Shown one piece after another: positions 50,171 through 60,384 of a DNA stretch of 64,000 nt. This DNA is from Enterobacter sp. R4-368 (lineage in GTDB: Bacteria; Pseudomonadota; Gammaproteobacteria; Enterobacterales; Enterobacteriaceae), in NCBI RefSeq assembly GCF_000410515.1, contig NC_021500.1, forward strand, positions 4,092,001-4,156,000, in the 5' to 3' direction. The notes under the pieces are model-generated. The model saw only the letters and a list, made by a program, of their open reading frames with translations, ran no database searches and had not been told where the DNA came from. Position 1 is the first letter of the stretch; every line of letters starts with the position of its first letter. The translations under genes were made by a program, and so were the position numbers.

Positions 50171-51235
50171 ATGCGCGTTGCCGATTTTTCCTTTGAATTG
50201 CCCGAATCCCTGATTGCCCACTATCCGCAGCCTGAGCGCAGCAGTTGCCGCTTACTGTCGCTGGATGGCCCGACAGGCGCGCTGACGCACGGTACTTTCA
50301 CCGATTTGCTCGACAAGCTCAACCCCGGCGATCTGCTGGTGTTTAATAACACCCGCGTAATTCCTGCACGCCTGTTCGGTCGTAAAGCCAGCGGCGGCAA
50401 GATTGAGGTGCTGGTTGAGCGTATGCTCGACGATAAACGTATTCTGGCACATATTCGCGCATCTAAAGCGCCGAAACCGGGCGCGGAACTGCTGCTGGGT
50501 GATGCGGAAGATATTCAGGCGACGATGGTGGCGCGGCATGACGCGCTGTTCGAAGTCGAATTTCACGACGAACGCCCGGTGCTGGATATCCTTAACGCAA
50601 TCGGCCATATGCCGCTGCCGCCCTATATTGACCGCCCGGATGAAGACGCGGACCGTGAACTCTACCAGACCGTGTACAGCGAGAAGCCTGGCGCGGTGGC
50701 CGCACCGACGGCAGGGTTGCATTTTGATGAACCACTTCTGGAACGTCTGCGTAATAAAGGCATCGAGATGGCGTTTGTGACGCTGCATGTGGGGGCGGGA
50801 ACTTTTCAGCCAGTGCGCGTAGACAGCATTGAAGACCACATTATGCATTCCGAATACGCCGAAGTGCCGCAAAAGGTTGTTGACGCGGTGCTGGCGGCAA
50901 AAGCGCGCGGCAATCGGGTTGTCGCCGTGGGAACCACGTCCGTGCGTTCGCTGGAAAGCGCCGCGCAGGCAGCAAAAAAAGATCTGATCGAGCCGTTCTT
51001 CGGCGATACGCAGATTTTCATTTATCCGGGTTACCAGTACCGGGTGATTGATGCGCTGGTCACCAACTTCCACTTGCCGGAATCGACACTGATCATGCTG
51101 GTTTCCGCCTTCGCCGGGTACCAACACACCATGAATGCGTACCGCGCCGCAGTTGCAGAGAAATATCGCTTTTTTAGTTACGGGGATGCGATGTTTATCA
51201 CGTACAATCCGCAAGCCATTTTAGAGCGTCCTTAA
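50171..51235 (+). CDS. queA: S-adenosylmethionine:tRNA ribosyltransferase-isomerase
   Basis: QueA transfers and isomerises the ribosyl group of SAM onto preQ1-modified tRNA to make epoxyqueuosine. The 354-residue protein follows E. coli QueA ([101 protein letters not shown]). The ATG at 50171 is used as in E. coli; the frame is open six codons earlier. It heads the queA-tgt-yajC-secDF cluster, one modification step after Tgt. Confidence 0.97.
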   Translation: MRVADFSFELPESLIAHYPQPERSSCRLLSLDGPTGALTHGTFTDLLDKLNPGDLLVFNNTRVIPARLFGRKASGGKIEVLVERMLDDKRILAHIRASKAPKPGAELLLGDAEDIQATMVARHDALFEVEFHDERPVLDILNAIGHMPLPPYIDRPDEDADRELYQTVYSEKPGAVAAPTAGLHFDEPLLERLRNKGIEMAFVTLHVGAGTFQPVRVDSIEDHIMHSEYAEVPQKVVDAVLAAKARGNRVVAVGTTSVRSLESAAQAAKKDLIEPFFGDTQIFIYPGYQYRVIDALVTNFHLPESTLIMLVSAFAGYQHTMNAYRAAVAEKYRFFSYGDAMFITYNPQAILERP

Positions 51236-51299
51236 CAACGCGATACGTACCGCGTGTCGCTCCGGTTGCTGCACGCTGTGCGTGCCCAATCTGGCTGCG

Positions 51300-51324
51300 C
51301 CAATACGCCTTGAGTGCGTATTGG
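51300..51324 (+). repeat. Hairpin in the queA-tgt gap
   Basis: CCAATACGC and GCGTATTGG form a perfect 9-bp stem with a 7-base loop. The gap here (163 bases) is longer than usual between these genes. There is no T run; it could be an RNA-processing or stability element. Confidence 0.5.
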
Positions 51325-51362
51325 TTAATTCGAAGTTGTGGAGTGATTCCGCAACGGGATAG

Positions 51363-52526
<1,164 letters not shown>

Positions 52527-52547
52527 TTTAATAATGAGGGAATTTGA

Positions 52548-52880
52548 ATGAGCTTTTTTATTTCTGATGCGGTAGCAGCAGCAGGCGCACCGGCAGCCCA
52601 AAGCCAGTGGACGTTGATTCCGATGCTGGTGGTGTTCGGTCTGATTTTTTACTTCATGATCCTGCGCCCGCAGCAAAAACGCACGAAAGAGCATAAAAAG
52701 CTGATGGACTCCATCGCCAAAGGTGATGAAGTGCTGACCAATGGTGGTCTGATCGGCCGCGTGACCAAAGTAGCAGACACTGGCTACATTGCTATCGCAC
52801 TGAACGACACCACCGAAGTGGTAATCAAACGTGACTTCGTAGCTGCCGTTCTGCCGAAAGGCACGATGAAGGCGCTGTAA
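52548..52880 (+). CDS. yajC: Sec translocon accessory subunit YajC
   Basis: A 110-residue single-span inner-membrane protein (helix ~20-40, WTLIPMLVVFGLIFYFMIL, then LRPQQKRTKEHKKLMDSIAKGDEVLTNGGLIG). It associates with SecD-SecF next to SecYEG; the deletion phenotype is mild. It lies 21 bases after tgt and 27 before secD, in the same operon as in E. coli. GAGGGAA precedes the ATG. Confidence 0.97.
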   Translation: MSFFISDAVAAAGAPAAQSQWTLIPMLVVFGLIFYFMILRPQQKRTKEHKKLMDSIAKGDEVLTNGGLIGRVTKVADTGYIAIALNDTTEVVIKRDFVAAVLPKGTMKAL

Positions 52881-52907
52881 TCTATTGTTTTCCGAAAGGG
52901 AACTGCC

Positions 52908-54755
52908 GTGTTAAACCGTTATCCTTTGTGGAAGTACATTATGCTGGTCGTCGTCATTATCGTCGGCCTGCTTTACGCACTTCCCAACCTGTATGGTGAG
53001 GATCCGGCTGTTCAGATCACTGGCGTGCGCGGTGTCGCCGCCAGTGAGCAAACGCTGATCCAGGTCCAGAACGATCTACAAAAAGAAAAAATCAACGCGA
53101 AGTCTGTGGCACTGGAAGAGGGCGCGATTCTTGCTCGCTTCGATTCTACTGATACGCAGCTGCGCGCCCGTGAAGTGCTGGTCAGCGCATTAGGCGATCA
53201 GTATGTTGTCGCGCTTAACCTTGCTCCGGCAACACCACGCTGGTTGACCGCCATTAAAGCCGAACCGATGAAACTCGGTCTCGATCTGCGCGGCGGTGTG
53301 CACTTCCTGATGGAAGTGGATATGCAAACAGCGCTCAGTAAACTGCAGGAACAAAACATGGACAGCCTGCGCAGCGATCTGCGCGACAAAGGCATTCCTT
53401 ACACCACCGTGCGTAAGGAAGATAACTATGGCCTGAGCATTCAGTTCCGCGACAGCGCGGCGCGCGATCAGGCGAATGCTTACCTGACAGCCCGCCACCG
53501 CGATCTCGTTATCTCCAATCAGGGCGACAACGTACTGCGCGCCGTGATGAGCGATGCTCGTCTGAGCGAAGCCCGCGAATATGCCGTTCAGCAGAACATC
53601 AATATTCTGCGTAACCGTGTAAACCAACTGGGCGTGGCTGAGCCACTGGTACAGCGCCAGGGCGCTGACCGTATCGTGGTTGAGCTGCCGGGGATTCAGG
53701 ATACCGCGCGTGCGAAAGAGATTCTGGGTGCTACTGCGACGCTGGAATTCCGCCTCGTTAACAGCAGTGTGGATGCTTCCGCCGCCGCCGCTGGCCGTGT
53801 ACCGGGTGACTCCGAAGTGAAACAGACGCGCGAAGGTCAGCCCGTTGTGCTGTACAAACGCGTGATCCTGACCGGTGACCATATCACCGACTCCACGTCC
53901 AGCCAGGATGAGTACAACCAACCGCAGGTTAACATTTCACTGGATAGCGCGGGTGGCAACATCATGTCTAACTTCACTAAGGACAATATCGGTAAACCGA
54001 TGGCGACCTTGTTTGTGGAGTACAAAGACAGCGGTAAAAAAGATGCCAACGGACGTGCGGTGCTGGTGAAACAGGAAGAGGTGATTAACATCGCCAATAT
54101 CCAGTCTCGCCTTGGCAACAGCTTCCGTATTACCGGTATCAGCAACCCGAACGAAGCGCGTCAGCTCTCCCTGCTGCTGCGTGCCGGTGCGCTGATTGCG
54201 CCGATTCAGATTGTTGAAGAACGCACCATTGGCCCAACGCTTGGTTCGCAGAACATCACGCAGGGTCTGGAAGCGTGCCTGGCAGGTCTGGTGGTTTCCA
54301 TCATCTTTATGATCTTCTTCTATAAGAAGTTTGGTCTGATCGCCACGTCCGCGCTGATTGCCAACCTGGTGTTAATTGTCGGCATTATGTCGCTGTTGCC
54401 TGGCGCAACGCTGACGATGCCGGGGATTGCGGGTATCGTGTTAACCCTTGCGGTGGCGGTGGATGCTAACGTCTTGATAAACGAACGTATTAAAGAAGAG
54501 CTGAGCAATGGCCGTTCGGTGCAGCAGGCGATTCATGAAGGTTATCAGGGCGCGTTTTCATCCATTTTCGATGCGAACGTCACCACGTTGATCAAAGTGC
54601 TTATCCTTTACGCGGTAGGTACTGGTTCAATTAAAGGGTTTGCGATCACTACCGGTATCGGTGTGGCGACCTCAATGTTCACCGCTATTGTCGGTACCCG
54701 TGCCATCGTCAACCTGTTGTACGGCGGCAAACGCATTAACAAGCTGTCTATCTGA
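52908..54755 (+). CDS. secD: Protein translocase subunit SecD
   Basis: A 615-residue RND-superfamily protein (E. coli: 615 aa). It has one N-terminal helix, a large periplasmic P1 domain ([18 protein letters not shown]) and five C-terminal transmembrane helices with the [24 protein letters not shown] motif of the proton path. With SecF it uses the proton gradient to pull preproteins through SecYEG. The GTG start at 52908 follows AAAGGGAA. Confidence 0.98.
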   Translation: MLNRYPLWKYIMLVVVIIVGLLYALPNLYGEDPAVQITGVRGVAASEQTLIQVQNDLQKEKINAKSVALEEGAILARFDSTDTQLRAREVLVSALGDQYVVALNLAPATPRWLTAIKAEPMKLGLDLRGGVHFLMEVDMQTALSKLQEQNMDSLRSDLRDKGIPYTTVRKEDNYGLSIQFRDSAARDQANAYLTARHRDLVISNQGDNVLRAVMSDARLSEAREYAVQQNINILRNRVNQLGVAEPLVQRQGADRIVVELPGIQDTARAKEILGATATLEFRLVNSSVDASAAAAGRVPGDSEVKQTREGQPVVLYKRVILTGDHITDSTSSQDEYNQPQVNISLDSAGGNIMSNFTKDNIGKPMATLFVEYKDSGKKDANGRAVLVKQEEVINIANIQSRLGNSFRITGISNPNEARQLSLLLRAGALIAPIQIVEERTIGPTLGSQNITQGLEACLAGLVVSIIFMIFFYKKFGLIATSALIANLVLIVGIMSLLPGATLTMPGIAGIVLTLAVAVDANVLINERIKEELSNGRSVQQAIHEGYQGAFSSIFDANVTTLIKVLILYAVGTGSIKGFAITTGIGVATSMFTAIVGTRAIVNLLYGGKRINKLSI

Positions 54756-54765
54756 GGAGTGCGTT

Positions 54766-55737
54766 GTGGCACAGGATTATACTGTTGAACAATTGAACCA
54801 CGGCCGTAAAGTCTGGGACTTTATGCGCTGGGACAACTGGGCTTTTATCATTTCCGGCGCGCTGCTGATCCTCTCCATCGTTGTGATGGGCGTTCGCGGC
54901 TTTAACTGGGGCCTGGATTTTACCGGTGGTACGGTTATCGAAATCTCGCTGGAAAAACCAGCGGATATGGATTTGATGCGTGACGCGCTGGAGAAAGCGG
55001 GCTTCCAGGAGCCGCTGCTGCAAAACTTCGGTAGCAGCCGCGACATCATGGTACGTATGCCGCCTGCTCAGGGCGAAACCGGTGGCCAGGTGCTGGGAAG
55101 TAAAGTCGTTAGCGTGATTAACGAAGCGACCAGCCAGAATGCTGCTGTAAAACGTATTGAGTTTGTCGGTCCGAGCGTGGGCGCAGATCTGGCGCAGACC
55201 GGTGGGATGGCGCTGCTGGTCGCGTTGATCAGTATTCTGGTTTATGTCGGTTTCCGCTTTGAGTGGCGTCTGGCGGCGGGCGTGGTTATCGCGCTGGCGC
55301 ACGACGTTATTATCACGATGGGCGTACTCTCGCTGTTCCAGATTGAGATTGACCTGACCATCGTGGCGTCGCTGATGTCGGTAATTGGTTACTCGCTTAA
55401 CGACAGCATCGTGGTATCTGACCGTATTCGTGAGAACTTCCGCAAGATCCGCCGCGGTACGCCATACGAGATCTTTAACATCTCTCTGACGCAAACATTG
55501 CACCGTACGTTGATCACGTCCGGTACGACGTTAGTCGTGATTTTGATGCTTTATCTCTTTGGCGGCGCAATGCTGAAGGGCTTCTCACTGACCATGCTTA
55601 TCGGTGTTTCCATCGGTACGGCTTCGTCTATCTATGTCGCGTCTGCTCTGGCGCTGAAAATGGGGATGAAGCGCGAGCATTTACTGCAGCAGAAAGTGGA
55701 AAAAGAAGGGGCGGATCAGCCGTCTATTCTGCCGTAA
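54766..55737 (+). CDS. secF: Protein translocase subunit SecF
   Basis: A 323-residue partner of SecD with six transmembrane helices, [17 protein letters not shown] in the periplasmic part and [19 protein letters not shown] in the membrane. The GTG at 54766 follows GAGGAG and gives the exact E. coli length; the open frame begins inside secD in another frame and was not used. It ends the queA-secF operon with a strong terminator. Confidence 0.97.
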   Translation: MAQDYTVEQLNHGRKVWDFMRWDNWAFIISGALLILSIVVMGVRGFNWGLDFTGGTVIEISLEKPADMDLMRDALEKAGFQEPLLQNFGSSRDIMVRMPPAQGETGGQVLGSKVVSVINEATSQNAAVKRIEFVGPSVGADLAQTGGMALLVALISILVYVGFRFEWRLAAGVVIALAHDVIITMGVLSLFQIEIDLTIVASLMSVIGYSLNDSIVVSDRIRENFRKIRRGTPYEIFNISLTQTLHRTLITSGTTLVVILMLYLFGGAMLKGFSLTMLIGVSIGTASSIYVASALALKMGMKREHLLQQKVEKEGADQPSILP

Positions 55738-55755
55738 ACATTCGTTGCACAGAAC

Positions 55756-55785
55756 AAACCGCAGCCATGTGCTGCGGTTTTTTTA
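55756..55785 (+). terminator. secF terminator
   Basis: Perfect 10-bp stem AAACCGCAGC/GCTGCGGTTT with CATGT loop and seven T. The AT-rich stretch 55786-55969 after it has no gene and should hold the promoter of the phosphorelay operon. Confidence 0.93.
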
Positions 55786-55969
55786 TCTGTAGTATTTTTT
55801 CTATTTATAATAAAAGAGTGTTTATTTATTAAAGATATTAATCTGCTTTTTTTATTTTTATAAAATGTGAGCGCCTTTCCTTTATTCAATATTCATTCTG
55901 CATTGCCATTTTTTTTTGTTAAAGTGCGAGAACTCGTAATGCTATGGCTGTGACCAGAGATTTGTAAGC

Positions 55970-56602
55970 GTGTTGAAAACTAAAAAAGTGTTGATTGCTG
56001 ATGATCATCCTATTTATTTAATGGGGATGAGAACGTTGCTCGCACCACTTTCCGCGCAATACCTCATCATTGATGAAGCCAGGACCGCCGATGAAGTTGT
56101 GGCAAAGCTGGAGCAACACGCAACCGATATTCTGATAACCGATCTCAGCATGCCCGGAGAACGATACAACGATGGTCTGGCGCTCATTCAATTATTAAAA
56201 AGACGCTGGCCAGATTTGCTGATAATTGTCGTTTCGATGATCAATAACCCCGGAATTCAGCACTCGTTACTCCGTCTCGGAGTGCACAGGGTATTAAATA
56301 AAGCCAGTTTGTCGACAAAGCTATTACAGACATTGCAAGCGCTCACCTCGCCTGCTATTTCCCCAAAAACGAATACGCCGCAAGTGGACGCTGTAGCGCA
56401 ACTTGAGGTGAAGCTAACGCCAAAAGAGAATGAGGTGCTGCGCCTGTTACTGCGCGGTATGACAGTGAACGATATCAGTACCCGGCTTAACAGGACGAAA
56501 CAAACCGTCAGCGCACAGAAAAAAAGTGCCATGCGTAAGCTGGGTGTCACCTCCGAGTACGAACTCTATCAATACTTACAGCAAATTGGATTAACAAGTT
56601 AA
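55970..56602 (+). CDS. RcsB/EvgA-like response regulator (NarL family)
   Basis: A 210-residue regulator. Receiver (~1-125): acidic pair D11-D12 (VLIADDHP), phosphoacceptor D58 in ITDLSMPGERYNDG, Ser switch in VVSMINNP and Lys in VLNKASL; all key residues are present. LuxR-type HTH (~145-205): LTPKENEVLRLLLRGMTVNDISTRLNRTKQTVSAQKKSAMRKLG. The DLSMPGExYxDG and VSAQKKSAMRKLGV segments are RcsB-like. The GTG start at 55970 (TTG next codon) has only a weak ribosome site. It heads a three-gene set with the Hpt protein and hybrid kinase, and is their likely output. Confidence 0.88.
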   Translation: MLKTKKVLIADDHPIYLMGMRTLLAPLSAQYLIIDEARTADEVVAKLEQHATDILITDLSMPGERYNDGLALIQLLKRRWPDLLIIVVSMINNPGIQHSLLRLGVHRVLNKASLSTKLLQTLQALTSPAISPKTNTPQVDAVAQLEVKLTPKENEVLRLLLRGMTVNDISTRLNRTKQTVSAQKKSAMRKLGVTSEYELYQYLQQIGLTS

Positions 56603-56618
56603 AGACACGGAGTTTGTT

Positions 56619-57344
56619 ATGCATGGAATGCAGGCACTACTTGCGACGTACAGTGCTGAACAGCAGCGCACTCTCGCCCAACAGCTGCGTTTTTGCAGTG
56701 ATTTAAATATCGCTACTGTGAATATAAGCGATGCGCATGATGCGCTTTCCCGTCACGTCTGGCACGCGCTACTGGTCGATTTAAGCGAGAATGCAAATTC
56801 AGGTGTTGCGTTAGTTGAGAAGCTACTCGCAGCGGAACTGGCAGGAGAATTAACGCTACCTCCGTTATTACTGGCCTGCACAGACGATGAACAGGCAGAA
56901 ACAGAATCAATGCTGCGTCTGAAAGGTTTCGATCATATTTTGTATTTTCCTTTATCTGAAGCGCGCTTACGCTGCGCATCTCAATCGAGGGATATGGCAC
57001 AACCGGAACTGCATGAATTACATAAGCTGGCGAATCATCAGCAGCCAGTCATTGATGCAATGCTCCCTAAACTTTTGCAAGCGTTGGCCAGTGATATTCA
57101 ACAACTCGAAATCATCGCGCGGGCTGGAACACTTCTTCAGATCGCCAGGCTTGCCCACCGAATGAAATCTTCCTGGTATCTTTTGGGAATGCGCCGGGCG
57201 ATACGCTGCTGCATTGTGATGGAACAATTGCCGAAGTTGATTAATGAGGGAGTTATAAATCAAGGGAGTATTTCTAAAATGCGTCAGCGTTTTATTTCGC
57301 TCATGTTTAAAGATTATAAGCAACTGGTTTTATTATTTGGTTGA
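56619..57344 (+). CDS. Degenerate receiver-Hpt phosphotransfer protein (RcsD C-terminus-like)
   Basis: A 241-residue cytosolic protein. Residues ~1-125 follow the receiver fold but lack its chemistry: the acidic pair is replaced (ALLATYSAEQQ), an Asp remains at D54 (LLVDLS), and the conserved Lys is absent (ILYFPLS). Residues ~140-241 are an Hpt domain with phosphorylatable H180 in LAHRMKSSWYLLGM. The same order (receiver-like ABL domain then Hpt) ends RcsD. It lies 16 bases after the regulator and 81 before the kinase, so it is the expected relay between them. GGAG is found upstream of the ATG. Confidence 0.75.
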   Translation: MHGMQALLATYSAEQQRTLAQQLRFCSDLNIATVNISDAHDALSRHVWHALLVDLSENANSGVALVEKLLAAELAGELTLPPLLLACTDDEQAETESMLRLKGFDHILYFPLSEARLRCASQSRDMAQPELHELHKLANHQQPVIDAMLPKLLQALASDIQQLEIIARAGTLLQIARLAHRMKSSWYLLGMRRAIRCCIVMEQLPKLINEGVINQGSISKMRQRFISLMFKDYKQLVLLFG

Positions 57345-57425
57345 TTTACTGTGAGTATGCTCGCGTCGAATTATTAATAGGTTTTACATATTGCATCGAC
57401 CAGCAATTGCAAACGGGAAAAGCGA

Positions 57426-59324
57426 ATGTCTTCTTTTATTTTTCACCGTATTAAGTGGTGCATCTTTTTATTATCGCTCCTCTTTACTTGCTGCCTCGTA
57501 GTTAATGCTCGTCCGACAAATATCGCTTTTTATACAGCCGATATTTCCGGCAGCATAGCGGCAGAAAAGCAAATAGCTCAAGCAACGTCTCCTGTCGGGT
57601 CGGCAGTCGTGAACACGTTTCCGGTGAATAATGCTGGGTTTGCTGCGCAAAAGAGCGTGTTCTGGCAGGGCGGGCGTCGTCATATCAAGGTCATTAGCCT
57701 GATGATGTTGGCGATTGTTGTCATCTCGATGCTGTGGATTATTTCGCTCAGACGCCAGGTCAACCAGCGCATACGTATGCAGCAGCGGCTTAAAGAGCAA
57801 CTCTCCTGCATGAGCAATATGATGTTTTCCGTCCCCTGGCCGGTTGCGGTGCGTAATCTACGCGGGGAGCTTGTCAGTTGTAATAGCCGCTATCTGGAAG
57901 AGATGAACGTCACGCGCGAAGAGGTGTATGGGAAAACCGTCGATGTTTTGCCTTTGCCGGATTTCATGATCCGCGAGTTTCACCGGGACTATCAACGGGT
58001 GATTACCACAGATGTCCCGCACATGCGTGACAGATTGCTGATGTTTAACCACTCTGCGCAATCACGCACTGTTTTTTACTGGATTATTCCTTTTCACGGG
58101 AGCGATGGCAGAAACAATGGTGTTTTAAGTGGCTGGATAGACATGACCGAGCGGCAGGAATTTATTCAGCAATTGAATGAAGCGAGGGATGAAGCCGTAG
58201 CGGCAAACCGGGCGAAGACGAATTTTCTCTCGGTGATGAGTCATGAAATTCGCACGCCGTTAAACGCAATCCTGGGCATTCTGGAACTGCAAATTAAACA
58301 GAATGTGCTGGCGCAACAGTCACAGCCCATGCTGGAAGTTGCGCACGATGCCGCAAAAAATTTACTCGCTGTCGTGGGGGATATCCTGGATATTTCACGG
58401 ATTGAATCGGGCCGTATGGCAATAGCGCCGCGAAAAGAGGAGCTGATTGCGTTGACACGCTCGGTGGCGCTGTTATTCAAAGAGGCGACCGATCAAAAAC
58501 AGCTAACTATTAATATGCACGTCGAAGGTGGCGATCGATGTCTGCTAAAAATTGACCCTCATCGTTATAAACAGATCCTTTCTAACTTGCTAAGTAATGC
58601 GGTTAAATTTACTCGCAAAGGTTCAATAGAGGTCATTCTAAAACATGAACCGGCTGTTGAGGGGATGATTGCGGTTTCGCTGACCGTTAAAGACACCGGC
58701 ATTGGGATTACGCCCGAAGACCAAAAAAGGCTTTTTAAACCCTTCACCCAGTTGGGTTCCGATAAAGACGCCTCGCGGCTCGGCTCAGGGCTGGGGCTGT
58801 TTATCTGCCGTACCCTGTGTGAACTGATGAAAGGCGAATTAACGCTGGAAAGTACTCCTGGCGTAGGTACTGCGGTCCATGTGCGCTTGCGCCTGCCTGC
58901 TGTGGCGATAAATCCCGCTGAGCTCGTGTCGATTGCGCCAGTAAGGCGCTCATCTTCTGGCGTTAAACGGGTACTCATTGTTGATGATTATCCGCCGAAC
59001 CTTATGTTGTTGCGTCATCAACTCGAATTTCTCGGTCATCAGGTCAGCGAAGCAACGAATGGAGAAGAAGCGCTAACCCTTTGGCTGATGACCCGCAATT
59101 ACGATTACATACTGATTGATTGCAACATGCCGGTGATGGATGGTTTCACGCTTGCAAAGCTGATACGTGCGGAAGAGCTGCGCTCCGCAGAGACGCGTGC
59201 AACCCTGTTGGGGTTTACCGCCATTGCGCAAGCCGAGGTTGTTGAACAGTGCATCGCGGCAGGAATGGATGGCTGTTTGTTCAAGCCTTGCAGTCAGGAA
59301 GTTATCAATAAATGGATTAAATAA
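57426..59324 (+). CDS. EvgS/BvgS-like hybrid sensor histidine kinase without Hpt
   Basis: A 632-residue membrane protein: N-terminal helix or signal (~9-28), a short periplasmic segment (~29-86), transmembrane helix (~88-107), PAS (~128-240, SVPWPVAVRNLRGELVSCNSRYLEEM), HisKA with H273 (SVMSHEIRTPLNAILG), HATPase (N391 in NLLSNAVKFT; DTGIGI; LGSGLGLFICRTL), and a receiver (~514-632) with D520-D521, D565 (LIDCNMPVMDG) and K620. It resembles EvgS but has about 60 periplasmic residues in place of the two sensor domains, and stops right after the receiver. The Hpt step must be done in trans, most simply by the preceding gene. Confidence 0.88.
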   Translation: MSSFIFHRIKWCIFLLSLLFTCCLVVNARPTNIAFYTADISGSIAAEKQIAQATSPVGSAVVNTFPVNNAGFAAQKSVFWQGGRRHIKVISLMMLAIVVISMLWIISLRRQVNQRIRMQQRLKEQLSCMSNMMFSVPWPVAVRNLRGELVSCNSRYLEEMNVTREEVYGKTVDVLPLPDFMIREFHRDYQRVITTDVPHMRDRLLMFNHSAQSRTVFYWIIPFHGSDGRNNGVLSGWIDMTERQEFIQQLNEARDEAVAANRAKTNFLSVMSHEIRTPLNAILGILELQIKQNVLAQQSQPMLEVAHDAAKNLLAVVGDILDISRIESGRMAIAPRKEELIALTRSVALLFKEATDQKQLTINMHVEGGDRCLLKIDPHRYKQILSNLLSNAVKFTRKGSIEVILKHEPAVEGMIAVSLTVKDTGIGITPEDQKRLFKPFTQLGSDKDASRLGSGLGLFICRTLCELMKGELTLESTPGVGTAVHVRLRLPAVAINPAELVSIAPVRRSSSGVKRVLIVDDYPPNLMLLRHQLEFLGHQVSEATNGEEALTLWLMTRNYDYILIDCNMPVMDGFTLAKLIRAEELRSAETRATLLGFTAIAQAEVVEQCIAAGMDGCLFKPCSQEVINKWIK

Positions 59325-59350
59325 CCGGTGATAATTTTAAAGTTCTACAT

Positions 59351-59383
59351 AAAGGCCTGAGTGGGAAAATACAGAGGCCTTTT
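59351..59383. terminator. Terminator between kinase and convergent regulator
   Basis: AAAGGCCT (59351-59358) pairs with AGGCCTTT (59375-59382) across a 16-base loop; short T runs on both strands. Confidence 0.6.
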
Positions 59384-59420
59384 CATTTACCGGGTAATAG
59401 ATTAAATGCGGGACAGCGTT

Positions 59421-60104
59421 TTACATGGCGATATCAAACATCCGCGTCTGAAATAATAAACAGTAAAGCTGGCAATCCGTTCGCACATTTAGTTTTCCCA
59501 TGGCGCGGAGTTTATGTGCGCTGACTGTTTTAATACTGATATTCATGCGTTTGGAAATCGTTGTTAACGAAAGCCCGCGGCATAGTAAGCGTAAAACCTC
59601 ACTTTCGCGCGTTGATAATTCCTGCGGTGCCAGCGCATCGCGGCGGAAAAGTGAATCCATTAGCCCTCGTTCAATATAGACTTCGTCCATCAGCACGGTA
59701 GTAATGGCACGCCAGAGCGTTCGTTCGCTGGTGTTACGGCTGATATAGCCTTTGGCACCCGCCTCCAGCGCAATACGAATAAGATTCGTATTGTTATAAG
59801 GAGATAAAACGATAGTTTTTGTATTGGGATAACGGCTTGAAATCCATTTCACCAGCGCAACGCCATCGAGCTCCGACACAGGGTTACCGGTTTTAATGGT
59901 GTGCAGGCCATAACCCAGAAAGAGAAGATCCACTTTTTTACTGGCGAGAATATCAAGAAGCTCTGTTTGCTCATTGGTATCACCGATAACGTCGATATCA
60001 AGTTTATCGGTATTAAGATTGCTGTTTTTTAGTGAGTTAATCATCGAGGTCATTCCCCGACGTATAATTGCATGCTCATCCACAATTAAAATATTAATGG
60101 ACAT
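59421..60104 (-). CDS. LuxR-type regulator with pseudo-receiver domain
   Basis: A 227-residue NarL-family protein. The HTH (~155-220) is intact: LSTRESEVLRLLCRGLSLTTISKRMNISIKTVSAHKLRAMGKLN. The receiver keeps the acidic pair D9-E10, but the phosphoacceptor position reads LLFLG64YG; the codon GGT is one base from Asp GAT. The conserved Lys is Arg (GYISRNTS). It should not be phosphorylated in the usual way. It is convergent with the kinase operon and transcribed toward it; its promoter faces that of no phosphorelay gene. Its targets may include the transport operon just beyond. Confidence 0.85.
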   Translation of the reverse strand: MSINILIVDEHAIIRRGMTSMINSLKNSNLNTDKLDIDVIGDTNEQTELLDILASKKVDLLFLGYGLHTIKTGNPVSELDGVALVKWISSRYPNTKTIVLSPYNNTNLIRIALEAGAKGYISRNTSERTLWRAITTVLMDEVYIERGLMDSLFRRDALAPQELSTRESEVLRLLCRGLSLTTISKRMNISIKTVSAHKLRAMGKLNVRTDCQLYCLLFQTRMFDIAM

Positions 60105-60384
60105 AGATTAACCTCCTAAACCTGCCTGAGGAATGTAAGCGGGATAGAGAAGATACGATGTTCTATTCCTGTTTTCTATCTGACCAGTAAGAAAAATGAC
60201 CATTATATTTAAGCCTGGTTTGTAAGGTGTGATAAATAAACCGTCAACGTTATTTTCAGGGCTGCTCGTTATATTCCTGAAATGGATAGATTCCCATTCA
60301 ACAATTGTTGAGGTGATGAGTCAGGTTATTCGTATTGTCATTGCGGGTGGGGGATTGATGACGCCCCCGGCAATATCACGCAGT
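60105..60384. other. Intergenic region between regulator and beta-barrel gene
   Basis: 280 AT-rich bases upstream of the minus-strand regulator and downstream of the beta-barrel gene. It should carry the regulator's promoter. An open frame at 60229-60513 has no ribosome site and overlaps the barrel gene, so it was not called. No terminator for the transport operon was obvious. Confidence 0.4.

Noticed and set aside
50252..51214. 320-codon frame antisense to queA
   Set aside because: Shadow of queA codon bias; queA on the plus strand is full length and conserved.
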